Positions 33,833-45,199 of a DNA stretch of 64,000 bases are shown here, piece by piece. The position numbers were made by a program, and so were the translations under genes. Origin of the DNA: Ceratorhiza oryzae-sativae (taxonomy: Eukaryota > Basidiomycota > Agaricomycetes > Cantharellales > Ceratobasidiaceae). How positions within the stretch are numbered: the stretch's first letter is position 1; each line of letters begins with the position of its first letter. The notes beneath the pieces are model-generated. The model had not been told where the DNA came from, ran no database searches, and saw nothing but the letters and a program-made list of their open reading frames with translations. The DNA is taken from contig JARWMV010000244.1 in NCBI GenBank assembly GCA_030998015.1, forward strand, positions 744,001 through 808,000. Reading direction: 5' to 3'.

Positions 33833-34905
33833 GGCTAGAGAGCGGGAAGGGGGGGAAGATACGGACCCAAAGCGGGGACAATGCTCATTTATTCAGAATC
33901 CGGCGATGCAAAATACTTGGCGCAATTTGTAAAATTAGCAGGGGCTAGCGTGGATGCGCTGTCTTGGCACCCGGGGTTTCAGCCGCACACGTGAGACGGC
34001 CATCCTCCCCGTTGCTCTCCCCGGCAAGAGCTCGGGTTGCTCCCGACGTCGAGTCACCTCGTGGTGATGCGCAGAACCATGTGTGGCGTTGCTTGTCCTC
34101 GCTTGCTCGACCAGCCCTATCAACGAAAATTTGACTCGCCACTCTGTCGATCCAACTTCCACAACCAACTGCCACAACAATTATATGCTCGCGTGAATTC
34201 ATTAAATCTATTCATTCTTGGCCTCTTTCTGCCTGTGCAGCCAGACCTCTTCGACGCTGACGCAGTTCTGGTGAAGGGCCTATACTAAAGTTTTCTCTTA
34301 AACTTGAGGCATTGAGAATCGGTTGCATCGCTGCTCGGCAGACAATCTTCTGTCCGGGTCATGGTGCTGTCAGGTTAAACGTGTCGTACATTTCCCATCG
34401 CTTGTACTTTCTTGTTTTCAATTTATTTGCATTCCGCTCATATCTTTCGAGACGCTAGAATCAGCCTCGCTTCTCTTCCTGTGTCCAAAGAAGACAATTA
34501 CGTCCGGTTCGCCCGTGCCGTGATGGGTTGGAACGTCGACCGGGGCGTCTTGTTATTGACATTCAATATTCAAGGCAAGGGATAACCAGCCGGTGTCGCA
34601 ATGTGCGCTGCAGTGCATCGTGGGTAGGCAGTCCCACTGCTTCGCGATGAGCTTGGCATTCTTAGCGTTATCCGTTATGGGCTCTGACCGCAGGAAATCC
34701 ATCCGATACTAAAGCCCCGTGCACGGCATCGTCTTGAATCCATGCTGTCGCACGAATAGAACGGGCCGATAAAGATATGGACAATCCACGTCAATTATAA
34801 TAGCGGTAGTAAGGACAAGTGAGCCCTGATATACCAAACATTCCACAACATCCCGGATAGACAACATACAAATAACTTTGCGCTCTAAACCACATAACCC
34901 GCTCG
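33833..34905. other. Intergenic region upstream of chitin deacetylase
   Basis: About 1.07 kb between the deacetylase start and the 3' end of lipase A (both minus strand). Short frames occur on both strands (for example 33667-33948 and 33935-34202) but none has domain character. It should contain the deacetylase promoter; no clear TATA box was identified. Confidence 0.45.
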
Positions 34906-36754
34906 CTAATCCAGAACAAAATGGCTTGCCCAATGTTTCAACACACCAAACCCATCCTCGTGCTTGGGAACCATCCCAGAATCACGAGCGACAATCACGG
35001 TGTGCGCATTGCGAACAAACGGAAAGTAAGCTCGAACCTTGCGAATCTGGGGTATCGAGTTCAGCGAGGCGATCATCTCGAGCTGGGCGGGCGTCAGGAT
35101 CGGTTGGGATGGATCGGACGGGTCAGGAGTTGTGCGCAGGACAAGGCTCTTTGGGTCGGTTGTGGGATCTTCCGATTTGATGGGTCCTGGTGTGACCGCT
35201 GGTATGCTGGCACGGGGTGAAGGTACCGAAGAGGAGAGTGTTCCTCGCTCTAGCTGAGACTCTGGGCTTCCGCTTCGCTCTTGCAGCTTGATCTCGCCAT
35301 CCGGCGGGTTGGCGGATGCGCTCAGATTGTTAGGGCCAATAGTTGCCGGAACGGCTAGCTCTGACCTACTGCGCAACGTTGCTCCCAGACTTGAATCAGC
35401 CTCAGGAGACATGGCCAACGCAGCAAGACGTTTCTGAGACTCTGCGGATTGTCGCCTCACTAAAAGTGCTGCGTATACCAAACCGACGGGGAGGAGAATG
35501 GGAAGCATGAGGTAGAAGAGCTTTAGGGTCGATTAGATTAGATCGAAATGCGGGGGGTGAGAGGCAGGAGACACACCAGGTTGAATGGGAATGAGAACTG
35601 CAATTGTGGCGGGAAAACCGGCCTATTGCTTCGATACTTTTCGGGTTTGTACCACGGTATCGCATCGCGCTCAGCCTGGCGTTCCTTTGCTAGGTCATGG
35701 ATAGGGACGTCTTCGCCTTCGGGTACGTTGTAGAACGAACTAATGATATATCTATAATTCGGATCCATCTTACTACACGTTGATGGTTTCAGACCAGTGA
35801 CTACGTCGAGGGGGAATGTTAAACTTACATTGCCAGTCTATTTCGCTTCGAAGAAAGCACCGTAAAGGGATTGTGGGGTTCGATCATCGATGTGCAATAC
35901 GGAACAGTCAAATCATGCTACCGGTAATGAATCAAATGAGTCTCGGTTATCCAGCGCCGGCACCAACCAGACTCACCACTGCGTTGCCGTAGATTGCGAT
36001 GTGTGGGAACGCCGAGAGGGCTTTGAAGAACACTGAATCTGCACGAAAGAGTCGTAAGGATAATAGATTTAGAGCGAACAGTCGTGGGCGTTGCCTTTAT
36101 CGGCCATGGCCACCAAAAGAGGTCGGGGCTGCTGGGCGTTCGGCGACCAGATTTCGTTATCTACCGAGTAAAACTGGCGCCCAGTGCGAGACAGCATCTT
36201 GGGGATAAGCGTGAACATGATACGGCCAGCGATGCTTTTGAAGCGAAGGAGACCAATATGAGGGGTCGCAAATGTGGTAAAATTGACCGGTCGAACAGTC
36301 TTGAAGAAGCCGTTTTGATAGAGAATACTAGCGATGGGTGTATAAACCACGAATGCGATTGTAGAGCTCGGCGTGAACTCACCCGATGGCATATCGAGCA
36401 ATGAGCCCACCCAAACTATACCCGACAATCGAGAACCGAGTGACTTTCTTCGTGCCGTCCTTCTCGATTTCGCTCTTACTCTCATAAATCTGCTCGATAT
36501 TATTCAGAAACGTGCCGGCGGGGTGGTCCACTCGTCCATACCTCTTTGACAGTCCTCTCGGCTCCCCAGTCTAGCCCGTCATAGGTAAACGAGCTGGCGT
36601 TTGTTCGCACGATCATAGTAGCGAGCTCCGTACCAATCTGGGATTTGGGAAACTGCTCTCGTATTGTCCGTTCGACCGATAGTAGATGATCTGGGACGCC
36701 CCACATTCCGTGTACACAGACAACAAGGTGAGCATCTCGCGGATTAGATGTCAT
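34906..36754 (-). CDS. DUF676 serine esterase, ROG1-like lipase, copy A
   Basis: Predicted alpha/beta-hydrolase of the DUF676 (PF05057) family, which includes yeast ROG1 monoacylglycerol lipase. ATG 36754 opens MTSNPRDAHLVVCVHGMWGV, the oxyanion-loop HG motif. It is followed by FTYDGLDWGAERTVKEV and, after an intron, the nucleophile elbow FSIVGYSLGGLIARYAIG (GxSxG). Later exons hold FTTFATPHIGLLRF, ALSAFPHIAIYGNAV and HDLTVPYCTSMIEPHNPF, where the Asp and His of the triad are expected. A C-terminal membrane segment LMLPILLPVGLVYAALLV precedes a long polar linker and the end HWASHFVLD. The gene is intact across about eight exons. It is paralogous along its whole length to the gene at 42314-44203, with the thaumatin-like gene between them. 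Confidence 0.88.
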
Positions 36755-37236
36755 CACGTCCAGAGAGATCCAATAACCAGCCTTATTAGGATGGAAGATG
36801 CAAGAGAGTTAGCAAGTTGAAGGCGAGGTGAAGACTCTGCGAAGCTCATGGCTGTGATCAGCAAGGCGTTCCCCGAGTTCACGTGATACGCCAAGGAACT
36901 CTGACGTCCAGATGCAAGCGCGCAGATACAGCGCGCGACTTCCTCATGCTGCTTTGGAGCAGTCGCCCAGCATCCAAAGTCGAGTTCAAGGGCCCATTTA
37001 ATCGCTATGAGGACTCTTTCACAGCTGAATTTACTCCCAGGGGACCGCTTTAGTCCTTCCTCTAACGCATGGATGTGCCGAAAACTCTCGCCGAGGTTAT
37101 GAAAAATTTCAGGTTCTTCAATAAACTGAGACTCGCATTGGGTACTTTAAATCTATCAATTTTTGCTTGGATACAAATGTTACACAACTGTAAAGGAATC
37201 GGAGCCACTGGGGCGATGGTATTTGATATAATACAC
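36755..37236. other. Intergenic region upstream of lipase A
   Basis: About 480 bp with no coding signal. It should include the lipase A promoter and the 3' UTR of the thaumatin-like gene. Confidence 0.4.
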
Positions 37237-38273
37237 TTAGGGGCAGAACGTCAAGGTGTCTGGAATATGGCTCGTCAACAACTTCGTTTAGCGCAGGAGT
37301 TGGAAAATACACACAGTCAGCCCTCTTGGAAGCATCGCATGTCCAAAGGGCGGTTCCGCTTGACTCATCATACGCATACACATATGATTTCGGGCAGTTG
37401 TTCTTGAAATACCAGTAGTACTGTACTCCGCTCGGCGGGCACGCCTGGGGCGTGTTGTGAGAGCCAGAACAGCAATTGGCGGAGTTTCCTGGGTTTCCAT
37501 CTAGGTTGGCCGAACATGCGGACTGATGGAGAGAGGTCAATTATTTTCAGGGTGTGGTGGAGGCGAGCTGAAAACACACCTTACAGCCTACAGGGAAGCC
37601 ATTTTTATCAAACGGCCCCTTTAGCGGACTGGGACAATTTGGACCAAGGTCGACAGGGCAGTCGGCGACAGGGCACCCAACATTGGTAGTGATGCGCATA
37701 GGCAAGTTATATCCGTCAACCAGCGAGACTGCAGTGGTTGTTAGACACACGCTTGTCCACAAACGGGTAAAAGGTTACCGTCGTAAAAGTCGCGGTTACC
37801 GCTAGCCTGGAGCGTCCACTCCGCCACAGTCGCAGGCGGAACGCCAGTACCGCTGCGAGGATCACAGCGTAAACCACCATTGCAGCCACCATCGAGGCAA
37901 GAGTTCGGACCCGGATTATTTGAAAAGTTGCAACCACGACGACCCTACCCATTGAATTTAAGCCGGTCAGTGGGCATTTTGCACGTTCAAGTTCCAAGAA
38001 TTACCCAAATGCGGCCCGACTTCCAGTTATCAGGGACGTTGAAGGTCCTCTTAGTGAAAGGAGGAGCTTCCCAGCCAGTCTCAACGTCAGGAACGGCTTT
38101 GCCGACATTTAAATCGGTCTAAGACCAAACATATTAGACAAGCATATGTTTCGGAGGGGTAACAAGAAACTCACGAATATCGCAGGCCATATTGTGAATG
38201 GGCATCCGTTGTAAACTGTAAATGTACGGCCACCGAAGGCAGGGGCCACAGAATGAAGCGGGAGCTGGGGCAT
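37237..38273 (-). CDS. Thaumatin-like protein
   Basis: Small Cys-rich beta-sandwich protein of the thaumatin/osmotin (GH64-TLP) superfamily. Fungal members bind or cleave beta-1,3-glucan. Exon 1 (38273-38175) encodes MPQLPLHSVAPAFGGRTFTV then YNGCPFTIWPAIF. Exon 2 has VPDVETGWEAPPFTKRTFNV and DNWKSGRIW. Exon 3 holds the Cys-rich block GRRGCNFSN...CNGGLRCD and PPATVAEWTL. Later exons carry DFYDVSLVDGYNLPMRITT and GCPVADCPVDLGPNCPSPL, then CSANLDGNPGNSANCCSGSH. After a last intron (GTGTGT to TATTCCAG) the protein ends ADYTLTFCP, the family's canonical C-terminus. The acidic-cleft residues around FYDVSLVDGYN are present. A TATA box lies 88 bp upstream of the ATG. There is no convincing hydrophobic signal peptide in this frame, which is odd for a family that is normally secreted. 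Confidence 0.88.
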
Positions 38274-38360
38274 GAGTGTATACGAAGAGATAGGGAAGTG
38301 GTGGATGAGAGGGTGTTTTGGAGTCGGGCTTGATATCGGTATAGGCCAAAAGGTCCTCTA

Positions 38361-38367
38361 TTTTATA
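38361..38367 (-). promoter_or_regulatory. TATA box of the thaumatin-like gene
   Basis: The minus strand reads CTCGTATAAAATAGAGGA, with TATAAAA at 38367-38361, about 88 bp upstream of the ATG at 38273. Spacing is suitable for a short 5' UTR. It supports the choice of that start rather than a distant upstream exon. Confidence 0.55.
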
Positions 38368-38373
38368 CGAGCT

Positions 38374-40840
38374 TTACAGCGCGTCTGCTTGTAGTGAATG
38401 CGCACCCCGCAGAGTAAGGTTTAGCGCTCAAACCAGATTGTCCCTGTGGTGCCAAGATCACCATCTATCTATGGATATTGTGTTCTGGATTGGCGGGGCG
38501 CGGCTTCCGATTAGTAAAGCTCAGATAGTGTATAGCCCCAGTGAGATTGATGCCTGGAGGTTGTTACGTCCAACCAGGGCCACACGTGCATTTCCATCGA
38601 TAGGGTTGCTATGAATTGAATAAGATTTATCCCCTGTGAAATGCTTCAATACACTGCCAAACCGACCCACGTCCACAAGCACACGGCGTGCTCGTGGGTG
38701 ACGCTTATTATCAAGACAACTCGCGAGTGCTAAAAATCGCGCTTTTGTGATCGCTCTCGAAAATAATAGGTATTGCTCAGAAGCGCTGGTAGCCATCCTG
38801 AGTTCTCATAACACCAAGTCGATTCAGCAGTGATGCGTCGAGCTTGTGCAATGGCAGAGAGCATAGAAAGCTCGGGCGAATAGCTGATTATCTTTGAATT
38901 CCACACAAGCACACCTGTCAACCGGACAGTCTTCCAGAGGAGCGCTGGTGGCACCTCCGCAGTGCCACATCGATCTACGACTAGAGCCACGCAGCACCAA
39001 GAGGTCGGTTGCTGTATGTGACATGTGTATCCTCGAGGTCCTCTTTGCACTTCTCTTCTCGTCGAGCTATTACGCCGGCATCCGGAGATTGAAATTGCGA
39101 AATGAACTCAAAAGTGATATGGCCGTTAAACTGGGTGACTCGCGGGGATTTTTCGCTCGGATTTAGATAGTGTGCGTGCTTGAAGTGCGGCGAGAGAGGG
39201 GAAAAGGGGTTATCCTATAATTGGTAGGTGTTGGAGGCAGGAGGTGCGGATGGAACTAGGTATTCAAAAGGTCCCCCTGTCGCGTCAGGTCTTGACATTA
39301 AGGGCTGGATGCCGTACCCAGTATCATATCCAAAGTTCGGCGGTTATGATACCGTCAAACGTGCGCAACGCCACATGTGCTCACGTCGTTCACTCGACCA
39401 GCACGGTCCCGATCGCTGCCCTGGCTCCGGCCTTTCCATTTCTCAACCCTAAACTCCATGCTCATCCCAAGTCCCTCGTTCTCGTGTTGGCCACGCGACC
39501 CGTGAGTTCGCCTGCAGCTGGGCGCCCCATCCATTCGCTCGAGATCCCTCCCTTCTGTTGATTTGGGTGGCTAGAGGTGGGCGACACAGCTAGCGGGCAT
39601 CAAGCTCCTTTTCAGAAGCTGGATCAATTTTTTACCCATTATACTAGCTATGCACACATGCGCGCTTGACAACATATTGCCGTTGTCCCATATTCCGTGG
39701 GTAACATACCACCACATCGTAGACCAGAGGTTCGGGTTTCATCCTTCATACCCTTCTCAACTTTCCGTAACAATTCAGCAAATTTTTCTGACGGGGATTT
39801 TCTCGGATAAATGGCCTCGGGGCGACGGTAATCCTATTGATTTACCTACGGGTAGTCGCTAGGAGTCCGAGCCGCTTGCTTGAAGCACAAACATGAGGCC
39901 GAAAGATATGACCGGAAAGGCTATCTGATACTTGGGGTCGCATGCGCATACTGTTTAGAAACCCCATGAGACTTTTCCCCTCATCACCACTCATGGCCAA
40001 ATCCACGCAGATAGGCATGCATGTATGCGAGACTGTACAAGCATTGAGTCTTGTATTTTAGGGCGAATGAGGCGATTCCCAAGGAGTTTGCGTTTGTGGA
40101 AAGCTTAATTGGACTTTCGGATCGATCCCCGTGTGGTATATATTCAAAGTGATTTGGACAACCACTGACGATCGGTGGCTCCTACAACCGGGGATGCTCC
40201 TTTGTTTTAATCCTATTCAACGCAATGCCAAAGTAACTTACGCCGCTAGCTCTTTATCCGCGTCTAAACCCTCACTCAAGGCTAAAGATTCAGCCCAGAT
40301 TTTCTGAGGCTTCTAGTGACTTGGGGATACGTCCACCTAGTTTCCTATTGGGCTTTCAAACCGTCTAGGGCCAAATCGACAAAACAGTCTTATCAGTATT
40401 TGTCCTTTCGACTCGCTAGAGAGTTTCTGACTGCCTACTTGCCGGTCTTGTTATTCAGCCGCACGACGTGCAACCAATTAACGGGATCCAGGGCATATCT
40501 CATCTCTGATTGATGAACGTTGGGGAATTTGTCGGTAATAACCACTACACCTACGCTCACTCTAGATGGGCGGGTTCTCATCTAGAATCAGAAGACCCTC
40601 TTCGGCATCGACTATGAACGCTGTACACCGAACCATTCTCAAGGTAGCCGTCGCCGACACATCAAACAAAAAGCTTTCTTGATAGTTGACGTGTGATACG
40701 TCTCTCTCTTTTATCCCCTCTCTTCCGTTGCCATGTAAATGAGCTAACGCTTAGTGGGGGTTTCAGAATGGATGACTATGATATGGGGCCATTAATCTAG
40801 CCAGGAATTCCCATACTTCAGCGAAACCAGTTTAAAGATA
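38374..40840. other. Long stretch without a recognisable gene
   Basis: About 2.5 kb. On the minus strand at 39050-38521 there are overlapping frames with several Cys and GG residues (WHCGGATSAPLEDCPVDRC). They could be a decayed piece of a Cys-rich gene, but I could not build an exon chain. On the plus strand 39228-39561 a frame is Pro/Ala/Ser-rich without domains. The segment 39560-40840 shows no coding or repeat structure that I can support. Confidence 0.4.
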
Positions 40841-40871
40841 AAAGTGTGTAGAACACATGTCTACACACTTT
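40841..40871. repeat. Perfect 12-bp hairpin
   Basis: Stem AAAGTGTGTAGA (40841-40852), 7-base loop ACACATG, stem TCTACACACTTT (40860-40871). It lies 24 bp left of the large inverted repeat. It could be a transcription-termination or transposon-end structure; the sequence alone does not say. Confidence 0.8.
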
Positions 40872-40894
40872 ATGGCATTTTCATTATAACCTGC

Positions 40895-41544
40895 CGATCA
40901 AAAAAACGCCGAGAGGTCAAAACTGGTATTTCAGTCAGAGGTCTACAACGAAGGTGTTTGTGAGAAATTTAAATACATATTTGAGCTCGTCTCAGTGAGG
41001 CGAGCATTTCTGCGTATACGCTGTTTTGATAGCGCCGATGCCGAGGCTCCACTAGGCCAGGGGGGCGTATGCCCCTGAGTGCATACCAGCCAGATCACCT
41101 GTCAAGGAACAACAATGGAAAGAGATATTTAAGAGTGTGATGAGTGCGCATACGAAATATCCCATTGATAACTAATTGCCTGGGCGAGTTGTCATCCGTA
41201 CATGTTACAGCAACACCCCTGGTCGTAGTCGTATGCAGGATAACTCGCCCAGGCAATCAGCTATCAATGAGATATTTCGTATTCGCACTCGTCGCCCTCT
41301 TAAATATTTCTTTCCATTGCTATTCCTTTATCGGTAATCTGGGTGGCATGCACTCACGAGTATACGCCCCCTGGCCTAGTGGAACCTCGGCATTGGCGCT
41401 ATCAAAACATTGCATATACAGAAATGCTCGCCGCACTGAGACGAGCTCAAATATCTATCTACATTTCTCACAAACACATTCGTTGTAGATCTCTGGCTGA
41501 AATGCCGGTTTTGGCCTCTCAGCGTTTATTTTTATTTTTCGATT
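40895..41544. repeat. Large imperfect inverted repeat, two arms of about 300 bp
   Basis: The left arm (about 40895-41195) and the reverse complement of the right arm (about 41236-41544) match along their whole length at roughly 85-90 percent by eye. Paired landmarks include TATTTGAGCTCGTCTCAGTG, GAGGCTCCACTAGGCCAGGG against GAGGTTCCACTAGGCCAGGG, CAATGGAAAGA(G/A)ATATTTAAGAG and TTGCCTGGGCGAGTT. The spacer is only about 40 bp. A transcript would fold into a long hairpin. Both arms retain a coding-like frame (about 40950-41080 on plus, and the mirror on minus) reading FELVSVRRAFL and PLGQG, so the arms may derive from a gene fragment duplicated in inverse orientation. Confidence 0.85.
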
Positions 41545-42313
41545 GATGGGTTATCATGAAAACAGCCATAATACTCACCTGGAAATCTCATTAAACACAT
41601 AAAATTCAACCGCATGGTCGCTAATATGTCGCTTTTTTTCCATGATGCAATGTGGAATTTCCACAGGAAATGGGTCTTCAGTGTACGCAAACGCGCGGTC
41701 TTGTTGTTCCAACGGTGCTCTACGTTTCCATTTCCCCCCTTTCCCAGCGTTGAGTCGGCTATAGACAAGTATACACATGTGGATGGCTCGTAGGGATGTA
41801 ATACTATAGACGAGCGACCTGCGCGAGAACCTAATCGTCCTGCCCCGGCCGAGAAGTCGGTTCTCCTCGCCACGGGGTGCCGTCTCTTGTCTGCCGTTCG
41901 AACTAGAGTGAATAAATTGGAAGATCGGTATGTCTAGTGCAATAGAGCGAGGTTAACCGGCGGATGAATGCCCCGCAAACCACAACGCCCGAAGTAGCTC
42001 GCTTAAAATAAACCTAGTCGCGCATACAATCCCCCTGACGTCAACTTGAAGTCCCAAGTGCGCAAACACAAGGGGCCGCGCGGGGACTGGGAGCGAGGCA
42101 TGAATAAACCAAAGGACAGCGGTGAACAAAGCGCCCAGTCGAGTGATATGTAGTGTTCAAGGGCTTCTGAGTAAGATCAAACTTGCCACCGAGGACCAAA
42201 GCTACCGGTATCATGAATTAATTCGAAATATCCAAAAGCTAAATATACAGTCCATCGAACCCATGTAGAATAAAATACACACACACACCCCTCTCTACAC
42301 CACGAGCCGCCAC
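41545..42313. other. Possible minus-strand exon next to the inverted repeat, then intergenic
   Basis: On the minus strand (about 41778-41578) a frame reads EQQDRAFAYTEDPFPVEIPH and HAVEFYVFNEIS, ending in a strong splice donor (TTCCAG|GTGAGT) just before the right arm. The next acceptor (GGCATTTCAG) lies inside the arm. The fragment looks like a real exon, but its gene cannot be completed or recognised. 41880-42313 has no further signal. Confidence 0.35.
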
Positions 42314-44203
42314 TCACTCCAACACAAACCGATCAGCCCAATGCCGAATCACCTCGAACCCAGCCTGATGAACCGGAAACTGTTCAGATCCCGCGCGATG
42401 ATCATACTGTGTGCGTTCCTCGCAAACGGGAAAAAAGCCCGAACCTTTTTGAGTTGCGGTATCGAGTTGAGGGATTCGATCATGGCGAGCTGGGCGTCGG
42501 TCAAGATGGGTTGGGAGGGGTCATTTAGATCGGGGGTCTTGCGAAGGGTGATTTGGGGTTGTGGCTCGGAATCGGGCTTGGAGGCTAGGACCTCGGCGCG
42601 GTCGGCGGGTGTGCACGAGCCGGGCGTAGGGAGAGGGGAGGGCAAAGATCCAGCGCCGCGCTCGAGTTCGACCTGTGGATCGCCTTCGGGAGTGTCTGCC
42701 CGAGTCCCCTTTCGTTTCTTTACGACCTTGCCGTCTCCTTCTTCCAAATCACTAGCAGCCTCCCAGCGGTCATTGACGGTGGTATTGTCCGAGTCCATGG
42801 TGCGGGCGACAGCGATCTCCATCTTGCGCATGAGCGCGCCGAGACTTGAATCTGCCTCGGGCGACTCGATGAGCTGGGCAAGTCGTTTTCGAGACTCGGC
42901 AGACTCTCGTCGGAAGCGAAAGACGGCGTATGTCAAGCCCATCGGGATCAGGAATGGTGTCATGAGAAGGAAGAGCTACAAGGTTGGTCAGACTAAAAGT
43001 GACCAGGGCAACCATCGCATACACCTACGACATCGAATGGGAATGGAAGTTTGATAAAAGGCGGGACTAGCGGGCGGCCGGTGCGATATTTCGAAGGTCG
43101 GTACCAAGGTATCACATCGCGTTCCGCTCGACGCGCTTTCTCGAGTTCGTGCAAGGGGACGGGTTCCCCCTCAGGCACCCTATGGAATGATTGTATAACA
43201 TGTTTGTAATCTGGATCCATTTTACTGAGAATGTCGGTTAGGTGTGATCTGGAAGAGTCCAAGTGTATCAGGGCTTACATGGCTAGGCGGCTCTTCTTGG
43301 CCGACAGTTCGGTGAACGGGTCATGCGGTTCGATCAGTGCGGTGCAATACGTGACGGTCAAATCATGCTATAGTGAATGGCGAATCAGACCCAGACTTGA
43401 ACACACAACAGGCGCTACTCACCACCGCATTGCCATATATGGTCATATGTGGGAACAGGGAGAGCGCTTTAAAGAAGATCGAATCTATTCGACGGGCGTT
43501 AGCACGAGACGCCTCTCTAGGAACTAGACGAGGGGTTACCTTTGTCGGCCATCACAGCAATCACAGGCTTTCCTTCCTTGGAATCTGAAGACCAGACTTC
43601 GTCGTCGACGCAGTAAAATTGACGCCCGGTGCGGGAAAGCATCACAGGTCCTAGTTTGTGCATCGTGCTGCCGACGAATCCCCGAAAGCGAGGAAGGCCA
43701 ATGTGGGGTGTCGCAAAGGTTGTAAAGTTCATTGGCTTGACGGTGTTGAAGAAGCCCCGCTGGTAGAGAATGCTGCCAAGCTTGTGATAAGCACACGCTA
43801 TCAGTGACCAAGAAAGACGACGGACCCAAGGGCGTATCGAGAAATAAGACCACCAAGACTGTAGCCAACGACCGAGAAGCGAGTGACTTTCTTGGCGCCA
43901 TCCTTTTCAATCTCCTCGATCTTTTGGTATATCTGACCAAACAGAATATGAGAACAGCTGGTCTAATGGACACGTGCCTGGACTTGCCTCTTTGACAGCG
44001 CGCTCGGCGCACCAGTCTAGACCGTCATAGGTAAAGGACTCTGCGTTTGTCTGGACGAGGAGTGTGACGAGCTCGGTTCCTTGGACGTTCTCGCCGAACC
44101 GCTTCCTGATTTCCTTTTCGACCGACGACAGATGGGACGGGACGCCCCACATGCCATGCACACACGCAAGAAAGTGGACATCCTGGGGGTTGGCGACAGT
44201 CAT
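42314..44203 (-). CDS. DUF676 serine esterase, ROG1-like lipase, copy B; 3' frameshift
   Basis: Same architecture as copy A: ATG 44203 (MTVANPQDVHFLACVHGMWG), FTYDGLDWCAERAVKE, nucleophile elbow RFSVVGYSLGGLISRYALG, FTTFATPHIGLPRFRG, VPEGEPVPLHELEKARRAER, membrane segment near 42960 (FLIPMGLTYAV) and ILTDAQLAMIESLNSIPQLK. Near 42388 the sequence reads GCGCGGGATCTG where copy A has the equivalent of GAT-TCT. Loss of one T moves the frame, giving a divergent 13-residue tail that stops at 42349. The expected ending, EQFPVHQAGFEV followed by HWADRFVLE and a stop at 42314, is still readable in the next frame. The catalytic part is unaffected. It may be a sequencing error or a recent lesion. Confidence 0.85.
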
Positions 44204-45199
44204 CTCGGGGGAACCAGCGGCCTTGTCGTTGCTGGCCACACGACCTTATATACCGTTGCCGGCCGAGACGCGTGTTCGGTGCCCGGCCATCGACCGAGCT
44301 GACACATCGGTGGCAGTGCAGTCTCAGCCCCTCCACCGAAACCCACGCGCGTAACGCTCACACAACATTCCAAACCGAAGGTCCAGGTCGAATCCAGCGC
44401 GCACATGTCCAGCCACATTGTTCTCAGCGCACACCAGAGACAAAGATGTCCGTATGTCCTTGTTGGAGAGCGATGACGGCATGGCCGATCGAGCGCACCG
44501 CTCGGGCTGCGGGCAGGGTCTGTGGCGTGCCCGCGATCGCCATCAACAGAGTGGAACATATCCGGACGGTGCTGAGGCTGCTGCGCCGGTGTCGAGTCGG
44601 GCAGACCCCAGCAGCCGTTTGATCGACCACAGGCCCGTCCAAAAGTGAAATACAATAATACGACATTCGTGTGTATGCGCACTTACATGGATACCCGATT
44701 GTTCCTATTAAGGTACAGGCGATGGCCAGGAAGAACAGGACTAACTCAGTTCTCGAATTTAACTTTGTGATCATCAGATTGGAAGCATGTTTACTGGTGA
44801 CCACCGAGGCTGTGAATAAGCCACAGATAAAACGACGAATAATGCTACTTCGAATGTTCCAGGAATCTAGTGCACGTCAAACGGCCTATTCAAGGGACAG
44901 CCAATTACTACATTGCCTCATTGAGTTCAGAATGACGGGATCATATGTTTTCTAGAAAGAAATTCCCTGATTCAACGTACAAATATGGCCATGCCTAGCC
45001 AAGCCTAGTCCGAATTTCCTTCGCGCCACTTCCCAAACGAAGACACATCGCCCGTAGAATGTCAGGCGCTAGAAACGCAACCAAAGATGTATATTCGCTC
45101 TATCTAGAGCGGCCAGAGCTGTGCTCTGACTCTGGGGAGGACAAATGTTTCAGGTGGCGATGTTTCAAGGTCAAGTACGACAAAAGATTGCAACCATTA
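44204..45199. other. Intergenic region
   Basis: About 1 kb upstream of lipase B. Overlapping frames on both strands at 44200-44682 have no domain features. A CACGCGCGTAACG stretch and a GC-richer block (44240-44640) grade into AT-rich DNA. No gene is supported. Confidence 0.4.

Noticed and set aside
41144..41488. 114-codon plus-strand frame inside the inverted repeat
   Set aside because: Spans spacer and right arm antisense to the coding-like frame; the palindromic structure explains it better.
42341..43054. 237-codon plus-strand frame opposite lipase B
   Set aside because: Antisense to well-supported lipase exons and lacks domain features.
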